A stretch of 64,000 nucleotides of DNA from Craterostigma plantagineum (GCA_027422505.1 JAPQWV010000482.1:124001-188000); one strand, 5' to 3'; shown: positions 18,515 through 30,905, numbered from the stretch's first letter. The notes: generated from the letters alone by a model not told the origin. Made by a program: numbers and translations.

Positions 18515-21465
18515 ATGGATCGCTACCCACGATACAATCACATATACGACCACAACTTGTATCTGAAGGTCCAGGATACGAATTTTCAACTCGATCTGAG
18601 CACCTTTTGGTGTCCAGACGAGATCATTGTCTCTATCCTGCAAGGCCACCCCATCTGGCATGCATTGACGGTCACCGCATCGGTGACAATGGTCTATCTC
18701 CAGCAATTCTGGGGATGTATACAAGGAGCAGTGGATAATGGAGCATTCTCCTTCTCAACCATATTTGGGACGCGGTACATACATATAGACAAGAACCAGT
18801 TCGGGATGATTCTGGACTTGCCATACAGCGCAAACTACGACCTACCCATCAGACGCAGAAATAGTGCATGATTTCATGCAGATGGGATATCAACCGCAGC
18901 TCACCAAGCTAGCTCAGGTCCAGAGCAGCGGTATCCCTCATCCGTGGAAGCACTGTTCGGGATTGTGAACAAGTGTCTATCGCCCAAGCATGCCGGCTTC
19001 GACAAGGGCTATGGCAACATACTGCGGATCTTTCACGAACTTGCATTCTCCAGAAATTACGATTTCACGCAGCTTAGCTGATCTTGAATGATCTTGCAGT
19101 CCAGATTCGGCAAATGGAGAATGGAGATCGAAGAATGTGCCCTATGCTCGGTGGTTTAATGTAATCATCTTGGAATTCATGGAGAAGCACGAGTCCATCC
19201 CTCGTCTACCTCCTGGAGGAAATTATCAACCACCCAGGCTCAAATTCTTTCACAATCCACGGCTCACGGACTTGGACCAACCGTCGATGCCGATTCCTTT
19301 TGAGCTTCTACGTCTCGCTGACCCCAGAGGAGACGTATACCGAATGTACTGCCGGGAGAATCACCTCACCGAGGAGATGATTTGAGGGCCCCCGACAGAT
19401 TTTGGAGTTAGCCCTCCCCAACTGCAACAACAACCTAGCCCTGAGGACACGATGATTGATGACGTCGCTCAGGAGCTTGAACAGGAGCCCCCTCTGGTCG
19501 AAGTGCAAATGCTCGACGTGGATGATACACTAATAGACATCGTGGCTACTGAGATGGCGCTCGAGGCTCCTGAACACGAACTTCAAGTGGAAATGCCCGT
19601 ACATGCAGGCGTGCTTGAAGAGCCTATCGAGGAGGGCCGCTCTCTCTGCCGTTGTACAATCCATGGAAGACAAGATCATGGAGAGAGTACTCCACCCCAT
19701 GGAGACATCCTGAAGAGATACCGGGAAAGCACCTGTCCCTGAAGGCCCTTCGTCACAAACCAACCTCACACCTCCACAACCCACACCCACCGACCCTTTA
19801 GCCACTTCATCAGTCCTCATCAACCCATACATCATACCCATAACCGAGCTCCACGACTTCCTACTCGCCCGCCTGATTGGCCTCTCCATCCGGTCGCCTC
19901 AAGAAGAGTCTCTTTATAGGCGATTGGTGGATCATCCTAAGCCACCTACTAAAACTTGTCGAGGCCAAAGCTCCCACTCAAGACGCAGGCATGACGATCC
20001 TGACGATCAGGACCCTCATGAGGGGGAGAAGAGGCCACGGACATCTACGAGTGGCCAAGGACAAGGCTCGGGCACGATGCAAACAAGCGCTGGAGCAGGT
20101 GAAACCCAAACCCAAACACAAACCACCCACACTATGCACCGCACCACCACTCTAACCCTTATCGACCCACCAACCTTTCACCTAAGGATGCCTTCGCCCA
20201 CACCACCGATTCTGACAAGCCCCTTGCTTCCGGAAGAAGAAGCAAGTGCCGCAATGGTCGTAGCCCTAGCAGCTACCCAAGCTAATCCCTCGATCGCTCC
20301 AGACCAACCGGGACCATCAGGACATGGCGTCAATCCACACGAGGTTCCAGACAAATACATCTTCGAAGGACAGTGGATGACCCATTCCATGTCCGAGGAG
20401 CATCAAAGACAACGGCTTCGGCACTTCCTGCAACAAGCCTCCGTAGACCTCGTAATCTTAGAAGACGACGAACTTCAAGAAGGAGAAGACTACCAGTGAG
20501 ATATCCCAAGGCTACCAGAGTTGATCGCATAACGAGCGGGTTCCCCCACAAGACAAATGCAAGGAACCGTTCGGATCGACACGCCGTGGGAGAATATCCG
20601 AATAGAGATACCCTTTCTTTAAGAAGTCCGTGAAAACATTTGGAGGTCACCGGACAGGGTCAAGAAGCCGAATGAGTTCGAGCTAAGAGGGATCTCTCAC
20701 TGGGATCAGCAGAAGTGGATGAAATACCTCTGGATGCTGACCCAACTAGGACCTGACGTAAGGCTGGGGATGACTAAAGGACAAGTCAAGAGCCACTATA
20801 AGAGTCTCTCCCCGATTTGCCAGCTTATCAGCGTCTACTATGCTAAAGGAGGACGTCCAACCCCAACATACGTTATTGAGCTAGTGGACAGAACCCGAGA
20901 GGAAGTAAGAGAGACCGACCTTCCGTATCTCCCTGCCGACGTGGTATACAACCTCTATCAGCTGTACGTGGAGAAGTACAAAGGTCCTCAAGGCTTCGTC
21001 AAGAAAGAAGGCCTCGAAGAGCTCTACCAGTTCACGATGCGCCAAGTCAAATACTTTGCAGCGCATGACCTTCAGATGGCTCCGGAGAGCAACATGAAGA
21101 AGGTCAACATGGCCGAACCGCTCAATAAATGACCTGAGATCGAAGAGCTTCCAAGCAATCATGTGCACGTCAGCTCAGTCCTAGGCATCACCTACCACAA
21201 TCCAATAGCTAAGAAGAATAGGTTGATACTGAAGACTGAGATTCATAAGTTTTGTGATGGGGCGCTCAAGGTCATCAGGAGGAATATCGAGCAGAGGTTG
21301 GAAGAAATCAACAGAGATACAATGGTGAGGATCCACAGGTTCGTGAGAGAACAGCCGCTCCTGATGGAGTTGTTAGACGACATCGAGGAGTGCCTGAAAC
21401 TAAGGGAAACTCTCAGGAACTTCGAGTATGCGCTGGGCTTCCGCAGATCATACTATGCCCGATGA
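18515..21465 (+). pseudogene. Element A aORF, degenerate
   Basis: A family 1 version of the extra protein. The N-terminal domain starts MDRYPRYNHIYDHNLYLKVQ and carries LDLSTFWCPDEIIVSILQGHP and MVYLQQFWGCIQ. Frame is lost near 18850-19140, an in-frame TGA sits at about 19383, and further frame changes fall before 19924. The middle region has SSHSRRRHDDPDDQDPHEGE. The C-terminal half is broken by TGA at 20497-20499 and TAA near 20530, then reads PWENIRIEIPF, ELRGISHWDQQKW, RQVKYFAAHDLQMAPESNMK. A TGA at 21130-21132 is shared with element C. The last block ends ETLRNFEYALGFRRSYYAR. The ATG is chosen because it follows a CAG acceptor-like site and gives the full conserved domain. Function unknown. 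Confidence 0.82.
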
Positions 21466-21495
21466 GGACAAACAGCGTGGAGACGCAACAAGCAC

Positions 21496-21507
21496 AAAAT
21501 GGGAGAT
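21496..21507 (+). other. Polypurine tract of element A
   Basis: AAAATGGGAGAT directly before the 3' LTR, in the same position as in B, C and G. Confidence 0.8.
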
Positions 21508-21852
21508 TGTAGAGTATCAATTTAATTGTGCTTGATTTCATTAGTTGTCCTTGTATTTTGGGGCTTTTCTAATATTTGTCCTTAGTTTAGGACTAGTTGG
21601 ATATTTATACGAAGTGTGTTGGTATAAATACTTTGTAATCAATCGCAATCAATAGAGAAAGTTTTGGAAATTGATCCGAAAGGCTTACAATTCAATTTCT
21701 AGAGAGAAACAATAGTAACTTTCTCACTCTACTCGAATTCTCTCTTGTTCTTCATTTGAGTTTTTCGATCGAATCTCAATGTCGATCATTATCATCGAAT
21801 TACTTAGAATTCATGCCTAGGATCATAGAGTTGTTAATCGTAGGACCTAACA
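21508..21852 (+). repeat. Element A 3' LTR (family 1)
   Basis: 345 bp, starting TGTAGAGTATCAATTTAATTG and ending GGACCTAACA, homologous throughout to 22923-23268, 39387-39734 and 58706-59051. It has a TATAAATA box at 21623-21630. The following pentamer AAAGC should be its target duplication, but the other side is outside the window. Confidence 0.92.
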
Positions 21853-22710
21853 AAAGCGAGTAAACGAGTATCGAACACGAGGAATGGACTGATTACTAGT
21901 AATAACCAATCGACTCGATATCTAGCCTAAATGAAATACGCCAATTGTTTTACGAACTAACCTAACAGACCAAACCTAAATCAACGAGAGATTCAAAGAA
22001 TACGCCTAAACTGATAAGAGTACTTTCAAATGATAAAGATGTGCTCGGGATTCGAATCCCGCTAGGTACTATCGGCTAAGACAATGAATTATTGCTCCAC
22101 GTGATCTGACTGGATCGCAGTACTTCCTACCCGCTCACGAGTTTGCTGTCACCCTAAACGCTCGCGCGAATCTAAAATTCAGTAATTACTAACGGCGAGG
22201 ATCGAGTATTTGCTTTCGCCCTATACTCGAATCCTATCTTCTACGAACGGCCTAAACGTTGTTTAGCTGTCGCCCTAAACGTTTTTTCACACGATCGCTT
22301 TGACACATAGACATATTAAAGCGACGAAACAATTTCATAGATAGATAATAGTCATAAACACAAGTCACGATAAACATATATCTTATACGAAATAACCTAG
22401 CGTTCATCTAATCCCAAACACATAAGGAATTTAGCTACTCATAATAGACGAGAAAACAACGAAAGAAATAAGAAACGAGGAAGAAAGACTCATAATCTTG
22501 AATACTGCTGATCTGGGATGGTGGTGTAGATGAATCTTCGTTCTTCGTTCAATTCGGTGTGATTGCGTCGTTGATCCGTCTCTTGCGCTCCGGGACGTGT
22601 TTCCCTGTTCTTTTCTGCTCTTTTTCATCTGTTGATAGATTAGGGTTGATATCTGGTAGGTGTCCCCTCTTTTTGGGTCGAATTTGGGCTTTTATAATGA
22701 CTTTCGCTAC

Positions 22711-22818
22711 TGTCACGGCCTGGGAATGGACCGTCACGGCCGTGACACTGTCGGGGCACAAAATGGAGCTCACTGCCGCGCGTCACGGCCTCGTGCAGAA
22801 GTGTCACGGCCGTGACAC
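22711..22818. repeat. Two TGTCACGGCC half-site plus palindrome units
   Basis: Unit one has a half site at 22711-22720 and GTCACGGCCGTGAC at 22733-22746. Unit two has a half site at 22781-22790 and the perfect 18-base palindrome GTGTCACGGCCGTGACAC at 22801-22818. A third unit lies across the C insertion, at 39752-39790. Confidence 0.85.
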
Positions 22819-22917
22819 TTTCCAGCCTTGCGACGGTTTCGCATTTCTCTCAGATGGAGGGGTAAACGATGTCCGATTGACCTGAAATTTTAACCATAGA
22901 TAGAAGACTTGCGGCAG

Positions 22918-22922
22918 TATAG
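22918..22922. repeat. Left target-site duplication of element C (TATAG)
   Basis: TATAG directly precedes TGTAGAG of the 5' LTR. The same pentamer follows the 3' LTR at 39735-39739. Confidence 0.93.
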
Positions 22923-23268
22923 TGTAGAGTATCAATTTTAATTGTGCTTGATTTCCTTAGTTGTCCTTGTATTTTGGGGCTTTTTTTATATTTGTCCTTA
23001 GTTTAGGACTAGTTTGATATTTATACCAAGTTTGTTTGGTATAAATACATGTAAACAAATTGTGCTGAATGGAGAATGTTTTGGAAATTGATCCGAAAGG
23101 CTTGCAATTTCTAGAGAGAGAAACAATAGTAACTTTCTCACTCTACTCGAATTCTCTTTCTTGTTCTTCATTTGAGTTTTTCGATGGAATTTCAGTGTCG
23201 ACTATTATCATCGAATTACTTAGAATTCATGCCTAGGATCATTGAGTTGTTAATCGTAGGAGCTAACA
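22923..23268 (+). repeat. Element C 5' LTR
   Basis: 346 bp, from TGTAGAG to GGAGCTAACA, with a TATAAATA box at 23040-23047. It is followed after two bases by the primer binding site. Confidence 0.93.
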
Positions 23269-23270
23269 AT

Positions 23271-23282
23271 TGGTATCAGAGC
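23271..23282 (+). other. Primer binding site of element C (tRNA-iMet)
   Basis: TGGTATCAGAGC two bases after the LTR. Confidence 0.9.
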
Positions 23283-24459
23283 GGATTTGTTCTGTTTTGA
23301 ATAAAAAATTGTTGGATTTGGATAGAAAATCATTTTCTGTTTACTGTTCATCAAAGAACAGATTGGCGCGAAATTTTTTTTCGATCCAACAGCATAATTC
23401 TGCGCTTAATTGACTTGAATTTGACGTTTCTGTACTAGTTTGAGTGTTAAATGTTGATTGCGATCAGATTTGTAGCTGTTTGAACTTCATTTTAAGGATT
23501 AAATTGATTCTGTGGTTTACTGTTTGCGAAGAACATAAAGAACACGTTCTGATTTTGATCAATTTCGACATATTTTGCTTCATAACGTGTTTAATTGCTT
23601 GTTCGTGCGTAGTTAGTAAATGAATGCGAGCAATTACCTGAAATCTCACTGTCTAATTCGCTGTTTTTGCTTGAATTTGTGTTAATCGTATTATGTGATT
23701 TTTCTCGATCATTCTAATTTTTCTCGCTAGGTTTAAGATCGGATTAATTTCTCGATCGAAAAATTTAGCGCGGGAATTTTTCTCGATCAGAATACGAAGT
23801 CAGCGCTAGAATCGTCAACACTAGAAACGATTTTAGTTAGAGATATTTCTCGAGCATTATTCAGCGAAAATCTTTTTTGAGAGAGACCAATTTTGACTTT
23901 GCATGCGTAAAATCTTTCTCTCGAAAAACGTTTTCGATCAGACCTTTAACATTTGACCAGGCAAAAATCATTTACACGTGAGAAACTTTTCCAGTCAACA
24001 GATTTATTTTGACTTGTCGAGAAACTTACTAACGAACTGTTTCTTTACGATCGAAATAAATTCACGATCAGAAAATTTTTCTTGACCGAACGATTTTGGG
24101 CATTTCATTTCGCTCGAAAAATACTCTCTTGGCTTTCGGAAAGCTGTTAGCTGTCCTTCAGCCGCTAACTCATAGCTCAAGAACTCCTATAGATAAGTAT
24201 GGTAGACCCTTACTGGATTCCTCCTTGTATTTAGCGTCTCGCTGACAGACTTTCTCGCACGAGAACAGTACACATTATATTCTATTTCGACGAAATTATT
24301 TTCGATCAAACTTTAAAGATTAAATCGAAAATAATTCTCGAACTATTTTTCGAATCAAACGCTACTAACGAACTTTGTCACTTGTGAAGCACATTATATC
24401 ATCTTCAAACGTTCAAAACACTTAATGAAGATCCTTTAACAACTCAACTACAACACAAA
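23283..24459 (+). other. Element C leader, CGAAA-rich
   Basis: Nearly 1.2 kb between the primer site and gag, without a supported gene. From 23700 to 24360 it is crowded with TTCTCGATC, CGAAAAATT and CTCGAGC words. The leader of element F (59066-60114) is homologous, so this long leader is a family property. Confidence 0.6.
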
Positions 24460-27351
24460 ATAGATGCATATTCTATCGGAAATGACAACCGTCCGCCGAT
24501 TTTGCAACGAGGCGAATATACCGTTTGGAGAAGCCGCTTCCACAATTTCATCGCTTTAAAAGATCAAGCTGAAAATCTACTGCAGTCTCTTGAAGAGGGA
24601 CCGGCACAATTCTGGGTCCATGTACCCGGTGATGTAACAGCTACTCCTCCAATTCCACCTTCTAGGCGACTAAAGGAGCCTGGGGAATACTCTATAGAGG
24701 AAAGGGCTCGAGCTAAGGCTGATTTAGTAGCCACGAATACCCTCATGCAGGGCATCTCCAATGACATATAGACAGATTGATAGCTTTTCATCGGCTAAAG
24801 GAATGTGGGATGAACTGCATAGGATAAGGTCAGAAGTTGGCATAAAGGCCAAAAAGGAGAACATTCTCACTGCTTACGACTCCTTCAAAGCAAAGCCGGA
24901 GGAGAGTCTATATGAGATCTACCAAAGATACCTCACTCTTCTCAACGAGATGAGGAAGATAGAAATCACGAAGACAAATATGGAGACAAACATCAGATTT
25001 CTCTCTTCTCTGCCGCGGAATGGAAGAAAATATCCATTCAAATTCGACATAATAAAGATCTAGAGGAGTTGCATATCCATGCCGTGTTTGACAATCTCGC
25101 ACAACATGAGCATGATATAAGCAAGATTCAATAGGAGCAGAAGGGCAAACAGATCGATGACACTGTTGCCTTAGTATCGGAGAAGAGGAGCTCAAAATCA
25201 AGAAAAGAAAAGATCGTTAGGCCTCCTTCTCCTTTAGAGTCAGAAGAAGAGTCGGACTCCGACATTGAGCCAGACATGAAAGCTCTAGGAAAGCAGTTGG
25301 CTCTAATTGGAAAAATGATGAGTAAGAAGTACTTCAAAAAGAAGTCTTCAACCTCAGCCAACAGACTTCGGACTACAAGCTCTAAAAACAAAGAACGTGC
25401 ACCAGAGAGCTCCGAAGTCAAGAACCCAAAAGAGGCTAAAATATGCTTCAACAGTGGCAAGCCAAGTCACTTTGCCAGAGAGTGCACTCTTCCGAAGAAG
25501 AGAGATGCCAACTACTACTACAGGAAGCTCCAATTGACTAAACAGGAGGAAGCTGGAGTAGCCCTCATGGCCGAACAAGACCAATGACTCGAGGACACGT
25601 CGAGTTCTGAAGAAGAGAATTTAGCCGTCATGGCCCGTCTCGATAATGAATCGAACGCCGAAACATCCAACTGGACGGACGAAGACAACGCATCCACCTC
25701 GTCAAAAGAGGTAGTCTCTCCCTCCACATTATTGACCATGTTAGAATCGTATACAATAGAATACGCTAACATGAAACATGAGGAGAAATGTATAAAGGAA
25801 GTAGAAGACAAATTGTCTAGGTCTAAAGAGAAGATCACTAGTCTTGAATTCGAACTTAGAAGTTCCCATACGAAGATAGAGGAACTCACTAAGAGCTTAC
25901 ATTCTAGGGAGACTAGTTCATCTATGACAGAGCAGTATAGTGTAAAGATTAAAGAATTGGAGGATAGGCTAGCAAATAACTACAATTGTTTGGTTAGGAA
26001 TCTCAACGAGAAAGCGACCCTCAATTGTAGGATAACCGAAGGTACCACTACGATTACTAAATTAGAAGCCCAATTAGAAGAATCAAATGCAAAAGTTAGT
26101 AAACTTGGTGTAGAATTAGATGCCTGTCAAGTCTCCAAAATTACAATAGAAAATAATTATGCTCTTTTAGAGGAAGAACGAAGGAAGTTATATACTAAGG
26201 TTAAAAAGTTAGAAGATTTTCTTGTTAAAAGGGGATAGACTGAATAGACAATATTTTTATAACAACCCATGGACTTAAAATTTTGTGATTATAAATTTGG
26301 CTTAGGCTTTGAGAACCCACGGTGTTTGTCAAAAGTTGATAGTAAGCAACTTTACGACATTCAATACATGGGTTTAGGATTAACAGATCTTATGGTTTTT
26401 ACTAATGCTAGAGAAATAGATGCTTTAGAAGAAATCAAAAGAAAAGCCAAGACTAGGGTTGAAATTCCCTTCTCCTACACCGAATTGAATCAAAGCTACA
26501 ACATTAGGGAACTTTCCAAAGGTTGCAGTATTGAGTAAATTAAACTACCCGAAGATCTTTCTATTAAAGAAGAAACACAAAATCATCATTCTGAAATTCT
26601 CTCTATATACCACCTATATAGCACAAAATATCATTTTGAAGCTGAAAAGAAAAAGTTCCTAGAAGAGATTGAGAATCTCAAAGCTTCTTCAACATCCCAA
26701 GTTATTTCCCCACGCTATGCCAAAAAGCGTGAAAATTGAAAAGTAGATACGAAGGCGTGGGTGTCTAGAATAAAAATAGAGAAGGAGTCAACAGATTTGA
26801 ATGTTTCCAATATCGTTTCTCCTTCTGCAAAAGTAAAAGACACTCGGAAAAATAAAAGAGTCATTTTCTCGTTTCAAATAATTGCTTCTACACACTCCCT
26901 CAAACCAATCACATTTAGAAGCACTAATTTTGAAATAGGCTCCAGATCGAAAACAAAAATTAATCATTCTAAGACAAATGCATCTAGGATGACACGTAGG
27001 AAACAAGATCCAGCCATAAAGAAAGCATATGGCGCTATACATGCTTGTTCTCACCTAAGGTATCCCGTTAAGATTGAATCCCCCAAGCACCTTAGGGGAC
27101 TATCCAATGAAAAGATATTTTCCTCACTCAAGCCTACTCGTGCATTTGCTCGTGCTGAAATTCAACTTCCCTGCCAGGTTCAACCCACTTGGGTGCCTAA
27201 AACAACTCCTAATAAGACAAAAGCCACAAAGGCTAAGTCTCCTAAAGCAAAACCCAAAGTTACTTCCTCGAAGGCAACTTGGGTCGCTAAAGTTCCTATC
27301 GATAATAACTTAGGAACCATATTTGAACCAAATCTAAATCTGCTAATCTGA
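24460..27351 (+). pseudogene. Element C gag, disrupted
   Basis: Homologous to F Gag. The initiator position reads ATA (24460-24462) where F has ATG before DAYSIGNDN, so the normal start is lost. QRGEYTVWRSRFHNFI follows. A frame change occurs near 24770 (GISNDIYRQID segment), the frame changes again after 25063, and the CCHC knuckle (about 25444-25485) reads CFNSGKPSHFARECT, having lost the second cysteine (C to S). A TGA at 25585-25587 replaces Trp. Next comes a coiled-coil-like, Lys/Glu-rich segment (about 25780-26235), stops near 26238 and 26538, and a basic Lys/Ser/Thr-rich tail with KATKAKSPKAKPK. The conserved RGPIFKWVPK end lies in another frame just before a T-rich TTTTTGCAG and protease. 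Gag packages RNA into particles; this copy cannot. Confidence 0.85.
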
Positions 27352-27387
27352 GAGGACCCATTTTTAAGTGGGTACCTAAAGCTCTCT

Positions 27388-27561
27388 AAATTATTTTTGC
27401 AGATCCATCATGTATGGTACCTTGACTCTGGTTGCTCCACACACATGACGGGAAATCAGGAGCTGCTGAGCAACCAAGACCGACTGAATGGAAAAGTCAG
27501 GTTTGGAAGCAACGATTCAGCCCCGATTCTAGGACTTGGGGATATCATTATGGAGAATCTG
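27388..27561 (+). pseudogene. Element C protease fragment, interrupted by element D
   Basis: TTATTTTTGCAG at 27391-27402 leads into IHHVWYLDSGCSTHMTGNQE, the aspartic protease active site with catalytic Asp codon at 27424-27426. The reading stays open to ILGLGDIIMENL and is then cut by D at 27562. The last five bases form the ATCTG duplication. Confidence 0.88.
27557..27561. repeat. Left target-site duplication of element D (ATCTG)
   Basis: ATCTG precedes TGTGATACCC. The same pentamer is at 34139-34143 after CGCCACA. Reading of C pol resumes there. Confidence 0.92.
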
Positions 27562-28049
27562 TGTGATACCCGAACAATTCCTAACCCTAGTTGGCCAATA
27601 TGAATCATGCATTGCATTCTCATCTTACGTGAATTACGTGCTAATATATGTGTGCCTGTTATGCATATTATTTGAATTATTTGCCTTGCATGTTATGTGC
27701 ATTTTTAGAAATTGCATGTTATTAATTTCGGCATTTTAATAGATTTAAATCCTAGTAATTTTGGTATGAGAAATAGTATATAAGTCATTAGAGGCGAATA
27801 AGTTAATATTTTCAAATAATACAATACAAATAAATATTAAATAAATAATAAGTTCTTTATCCTAATTACTTTAGTCGGTTTCTTGTGTGATACGTGGCGA
27901 GTAATCATACACGTGTCAATACTAAGTACTACTAATTATACATGTGCGGGTAGACGCCGCTATTTACACATGTCAATTGCAGGTATAATTAATTACACGT
28001 GTATGCATAATATATTATTCAACATTCATGTGAGTAGATTTTCATGAGT

Positions 28050-28074
28050 ATTATTATTATTATTATTATTATTA
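28050..28074. repeat. (ATT)n microsatellite in element D LTR
   Basis: About eight perfect TTA/ATT units. Confidence 0.95.
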
Positions 28075-29287
28075 AATTATACTATGCTTATGCAAATTAG
28101 TTAGACAAAGTACAATATTTTACTTAGTATTCCTAGTAATTAATAATAACTTACATAACATAGTACGAATGGAAGTATAGTTACGTGGGTGTATCTCACA
28201 TATGAAACTCATTAGGCAATTAAAATATCTAGACAATGATATACATGTATGGGTGTTAATATGATAAGTATTAGTTAACGTAAAGAGCAAGGAATAAACT
28301 AACCGCCTTAGTCATGTATATGAAACTCTATTTCGTTCATGGTCTTATACCACTCTTAATTATAACATATTCTCCATTTCACACACCTTCATCACGTCTG
28401 GAACAAGAACAAGTAAGTAATATGTTCCTTCTTGGAACTAATATTTTATTGAAGGTCATACATATAAGCATGTATATGTTAGTCACACCTGAAATTATTC
28501 CTCAACTAATGCCTCTTGTTTCGTTATTTAGGAAGCTAAAGCCGCATATTTGACGTTTGGTAAGGATTATCTTATTACCTTTTTAACAAATCAATACTAG
28601 CAAATGTATGATATACATAGCCATACCCATCGATCCATATTTTCTCTTAATTCGAAATATTAGGGCTATTAAAGCTACAGTGAAGAAAGCACATATAAGC
28701 ATACGCACTAGCTTTGTAGTTGGGACTACGATATTCAGTATAGAACAACGAGTAAAGGTAAGCGACTGTCCCATGCAACTACGACACATGAACCTAGCTT
28801 TATTTGTATTGTGGTGATATATGTGCTATTATTTATTTGAGCACTTGGGAGGTACGAATTATTTGGTATTAATAATTGTACCTCAGGCGCGAGTCGCCAT
28901 ATACGTTGTTTTGATTATTTATTGAGATATGACCCTATATGATTTGAGTTGAACTATTTGTTAGCCCAAGTGCTTTGTGTGTATATCAGGGCGGGAATTA
29001 CTGTTTCGAATATGAGTGTGATACTCCTTGCATATTGTGCACCGTTACATTCACATGAGTTACTTACATCACTTTGGACGACTGGCGATGAGCATGTGAG
29101 GAGTTTCATATAGTCGCTTTGGGCGAGACTGGGCTGGTGAGGTGCATTATGTTCTTTTGTGAGACGATACTACGATATGCGAGGGAATCTCGTGGTGGAG
29201 AAGACCGCCTTTGACGGGATGGTCCACTCGAGCCCTTCCCCTTTGGCGGTACAACGCCTTTATTGGCCCGACGTGACGACGTCTTCT

Positions 29288-29372
29288 CTGGACGAGTGAA
29301 AAAGACCGTGCAGCCTGGACGGGTGAAAAAGACCGTGCAGTGATTTCTGGGCAGGTGAAAAAGACCGTGCAG
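29288..29372 (+). repeat. Three tandem 26-bp units in element D LTR
   Basis: Units at 29288-29313, 29315-29340 and 29347-29372 share GTGAAAAAGACCGTGCAG and a leading CTGG. They lie about 0.7 kb before the LTR end. A role as LTR enhancer units is possible but not shown. Confidence 0.85.
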
Positions 29373-30083
29373 AGTTGATATTTATAGGCCTCATTGATGT
29401 TGATTGAGCTCTTCGGTATCGTAGTATTCGGTCTCGGGGCCCATATTGAGTGAATCATTTTGAGGGTATGACTGCATAGTTACGAGAGCTTGAGTGGCAT
29501 ATAGCACACCATGTTGCATTTGAATCATTCGAGGAACTCGCATCGCAGACCGATAAAGTTCCTATCATACTTAAATGAGTTTACATTATTATGGCATTCG
29601 CTTACTGAGCAATTAGCTCACGTCGTTCATGTGTTGTAGGTGAGCCCGATGATGTTGTTTGATACTCGCTTTTGAGGCTAGCTGTTGAAGCTCCCGCAGA
29701 TTTGAGATGTCGTGTACATGGATGACGACCTGTGGGCGAACGAGTTATTTTGTTTTGGGTTTGTATAGTTTTATATTTATCGTTGCAGTGTGTTTGGTCA
29801 TACTTTTGGACATCGCTATGTAGGTGTATACATATATGTTTTAATGGTCGAGTCGAGCTTCGTAGTTTGATAATTGAATGTTGTGGGTGAACAATTCCCT
29901 TTTGAAGGTAATGTTATTTTACTATGAGTTTGCGGATCCATTGATTGGTGAGTGGGTTTGAGGAGTCGAGTACAGGAGTTATCGACGATTTTCAAACAGA
30001 ACTCTTGCATTTTATTTCTGAAAGTCGTATTTTAATAGTCTTAGAGTCATATAGTAGTGTAGTGGCGTGGGGCGCCACAGAGG

Positions 30084-30095
30084 TGGTATCAGAGC
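30084..30095 (+). other. Primer binding site of element D (tRNA-iMet)
   Basis: TGGTATCAGAGC four bases after the LTR end. Confidence 0.88.
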
Positions 30096-30250
30096 AGGTT
30101 ACAGATTCTGTAAACTATCCATGTACATGATCTCAGAAGGACTGCGGAAGCACGGCTTTACCTCTTAATCACTATTTGTGTTATATATTTTGTGTTGCAT
30201 GAATCATATTGGCCATGTTTTGTTTGTCAATATCGGGTAACCAGAGCAGT

Positions 30251-30553
30251 ATGGTGCGCACAAGAGGTGATAGTACAGGGGAGCCGTCAACTACCGGCGA
30301 TGAACGTGATACTGCTATTATCAGACTTACGGAACTCGTTCAGTGTTAATCTGATCAAATCCAACAGTTAATTCAACAAAGGGATTCGAGCGAGTGACGA
30401 GGCAATCCATCGAATCAGGCAGAGCGCATAGAAGCTGTTGGAGAAATGTTTACGAAGCTAAATCTGCCTACCTTCGAGGAGGCAGTTGACCCGACAGCTG
30501 CAGATGATTGGATTTGTACCCTTGAGAATATGTTCCACTATAGTCGAGTACCA
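30251..30553 (+). pseudogene. Element D gag N-terminal fragment
   Basis: An ATG at 30251 opens MVRTRGDSTGEPSTTGDERD. An in-frame TAA near 30347 and TGA near 30396 interrupt it. The reading then resumes with AERIEAVGEMFTKLNLPTFE and continues to DWICTLENMFHYSRVPC. The pattern of a Pro/Phe-containing motif followed by DPTAADDWI and LENMF is typical of plant gypsy Gag. It is truncated by the LTR of E at 30554. Confidence 0.7.
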
Positions 30554-30893
30554 TGTTGATCCGAGATTTCACCAACAATACGACTTCGGACGGATTAAAC
30601 ACGCCGAATGATCGAGATTTAGGTTCGGGGCGTGTGGGGCTTGGTGGTGTTCTTGAGGAGACTCTCTCACTCTAACAATTGTTTATTTGATCTACAAACA
30701 CAAGCACACCTAACTATGTGTTAGGGTTTTAGTATTTATACCACAAGTTGGTATATAATACTTGGGCCATTGTGAAGGCCCATTACATGAATAACTAAGA
30801 ACTAACCCAACTAAGAACTAGTCCAAAGTTTTAATAAAGCTAACCAACAAAGATAATATAATGAAATTGAACACTACAAAATATTTCCTAACA
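30554..30893 (-). repeat. Element E 3' LTR (minus strand)
   Basis: 340 bp. The minus-strand reading starts TGTTAGGAAATATTTTGTAG and ends GATCAACA. It contains TATA-like motifs around 30738-30760. Only one copy is present, so no divergence can be measured. TACCA at 30549-30553 is the expected duplication, but the partner is deleted. Confidence 0.8.
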
Positions 30894-30905
30894 ATCTCCC
30901 CCTTA
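30894..30905 (-). other. Polypurine tract of element E
   Basis: The minus-strand reading is TAAGGGGGAGAT, directly before the LTR start. It matches the AAGGGGGAGAT of element G. Confidence 0.8.

Larger units (their letters stand above)
1..21852 (+). mobile_element. Element A: SIRE-type Ty1/copia retrotransposon, 5' end outside window, split by element B
   Basis: A family 1 copia element of which the 3' part is visible. It runs through the integrase-RT linker and RT (1-1081), is interrupted by element B, resumes with RT and RNase H (13827-14690), and continues with a long spacer, an aORF, a polypurine tract and a 3' LTR ending at 21852. The two halves join through the duplicated pentamer AAGTT, and the joined reading matches the continuous RT of element F (around 63780-63850). 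The 5' LTR and gag lie upstream of the window, so neither its age nor its own target duplication can be measured. Several stops and frameshifts make it non-coding. Confidence 0.9.
21853..22922. other. Older unclassified repeat between elements A and C
   Basis: About 1.07 kb without a supported gene. It contains a 16-base palindrome with CGGGATTCGAATCCCG at 22046-22061, repeated CGCCCTAAACG-like phrases at 22150-22290 and the TCACGGCC palindrome array described separately. The sequence continues after element C at 39740, joined through the TATAG duplication, so this was one block before C inserted. The regular wording suggests a dispersed repeat, possibly part of another retroelement, but I cannot classify it. 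Confidence 0.5.
27562..30079 (+). repeat. Element D 5' LTR
   Basis: 2,518 bp from TGTGATACCC to GCGCCACA. It includes an ATT microsatellite and a triple tandem repeat (listed separately). The last 291 bp are duplicated at 33848-34138. No gene is seen in it. Confidence 0.85.

Noticed and set aside
22046..22061. CGGGATTCGAATCCCG resembles the T-arm of a tRNA gene
   Set aside because: No acceptor stem, D-arm or anticodon arm can be placed upstream or downstream on either strand. It is a simple palindrome inside an older repeat.
27562..30079. A host gene in the 2.5-kb sequence before 30079
   Set aside because: It is bounded by TG...CA, its end is duplicated at 33848-34138, and a primer binding site follows, so it is an LTR. 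Short open frames inside have no recognisable motifs.
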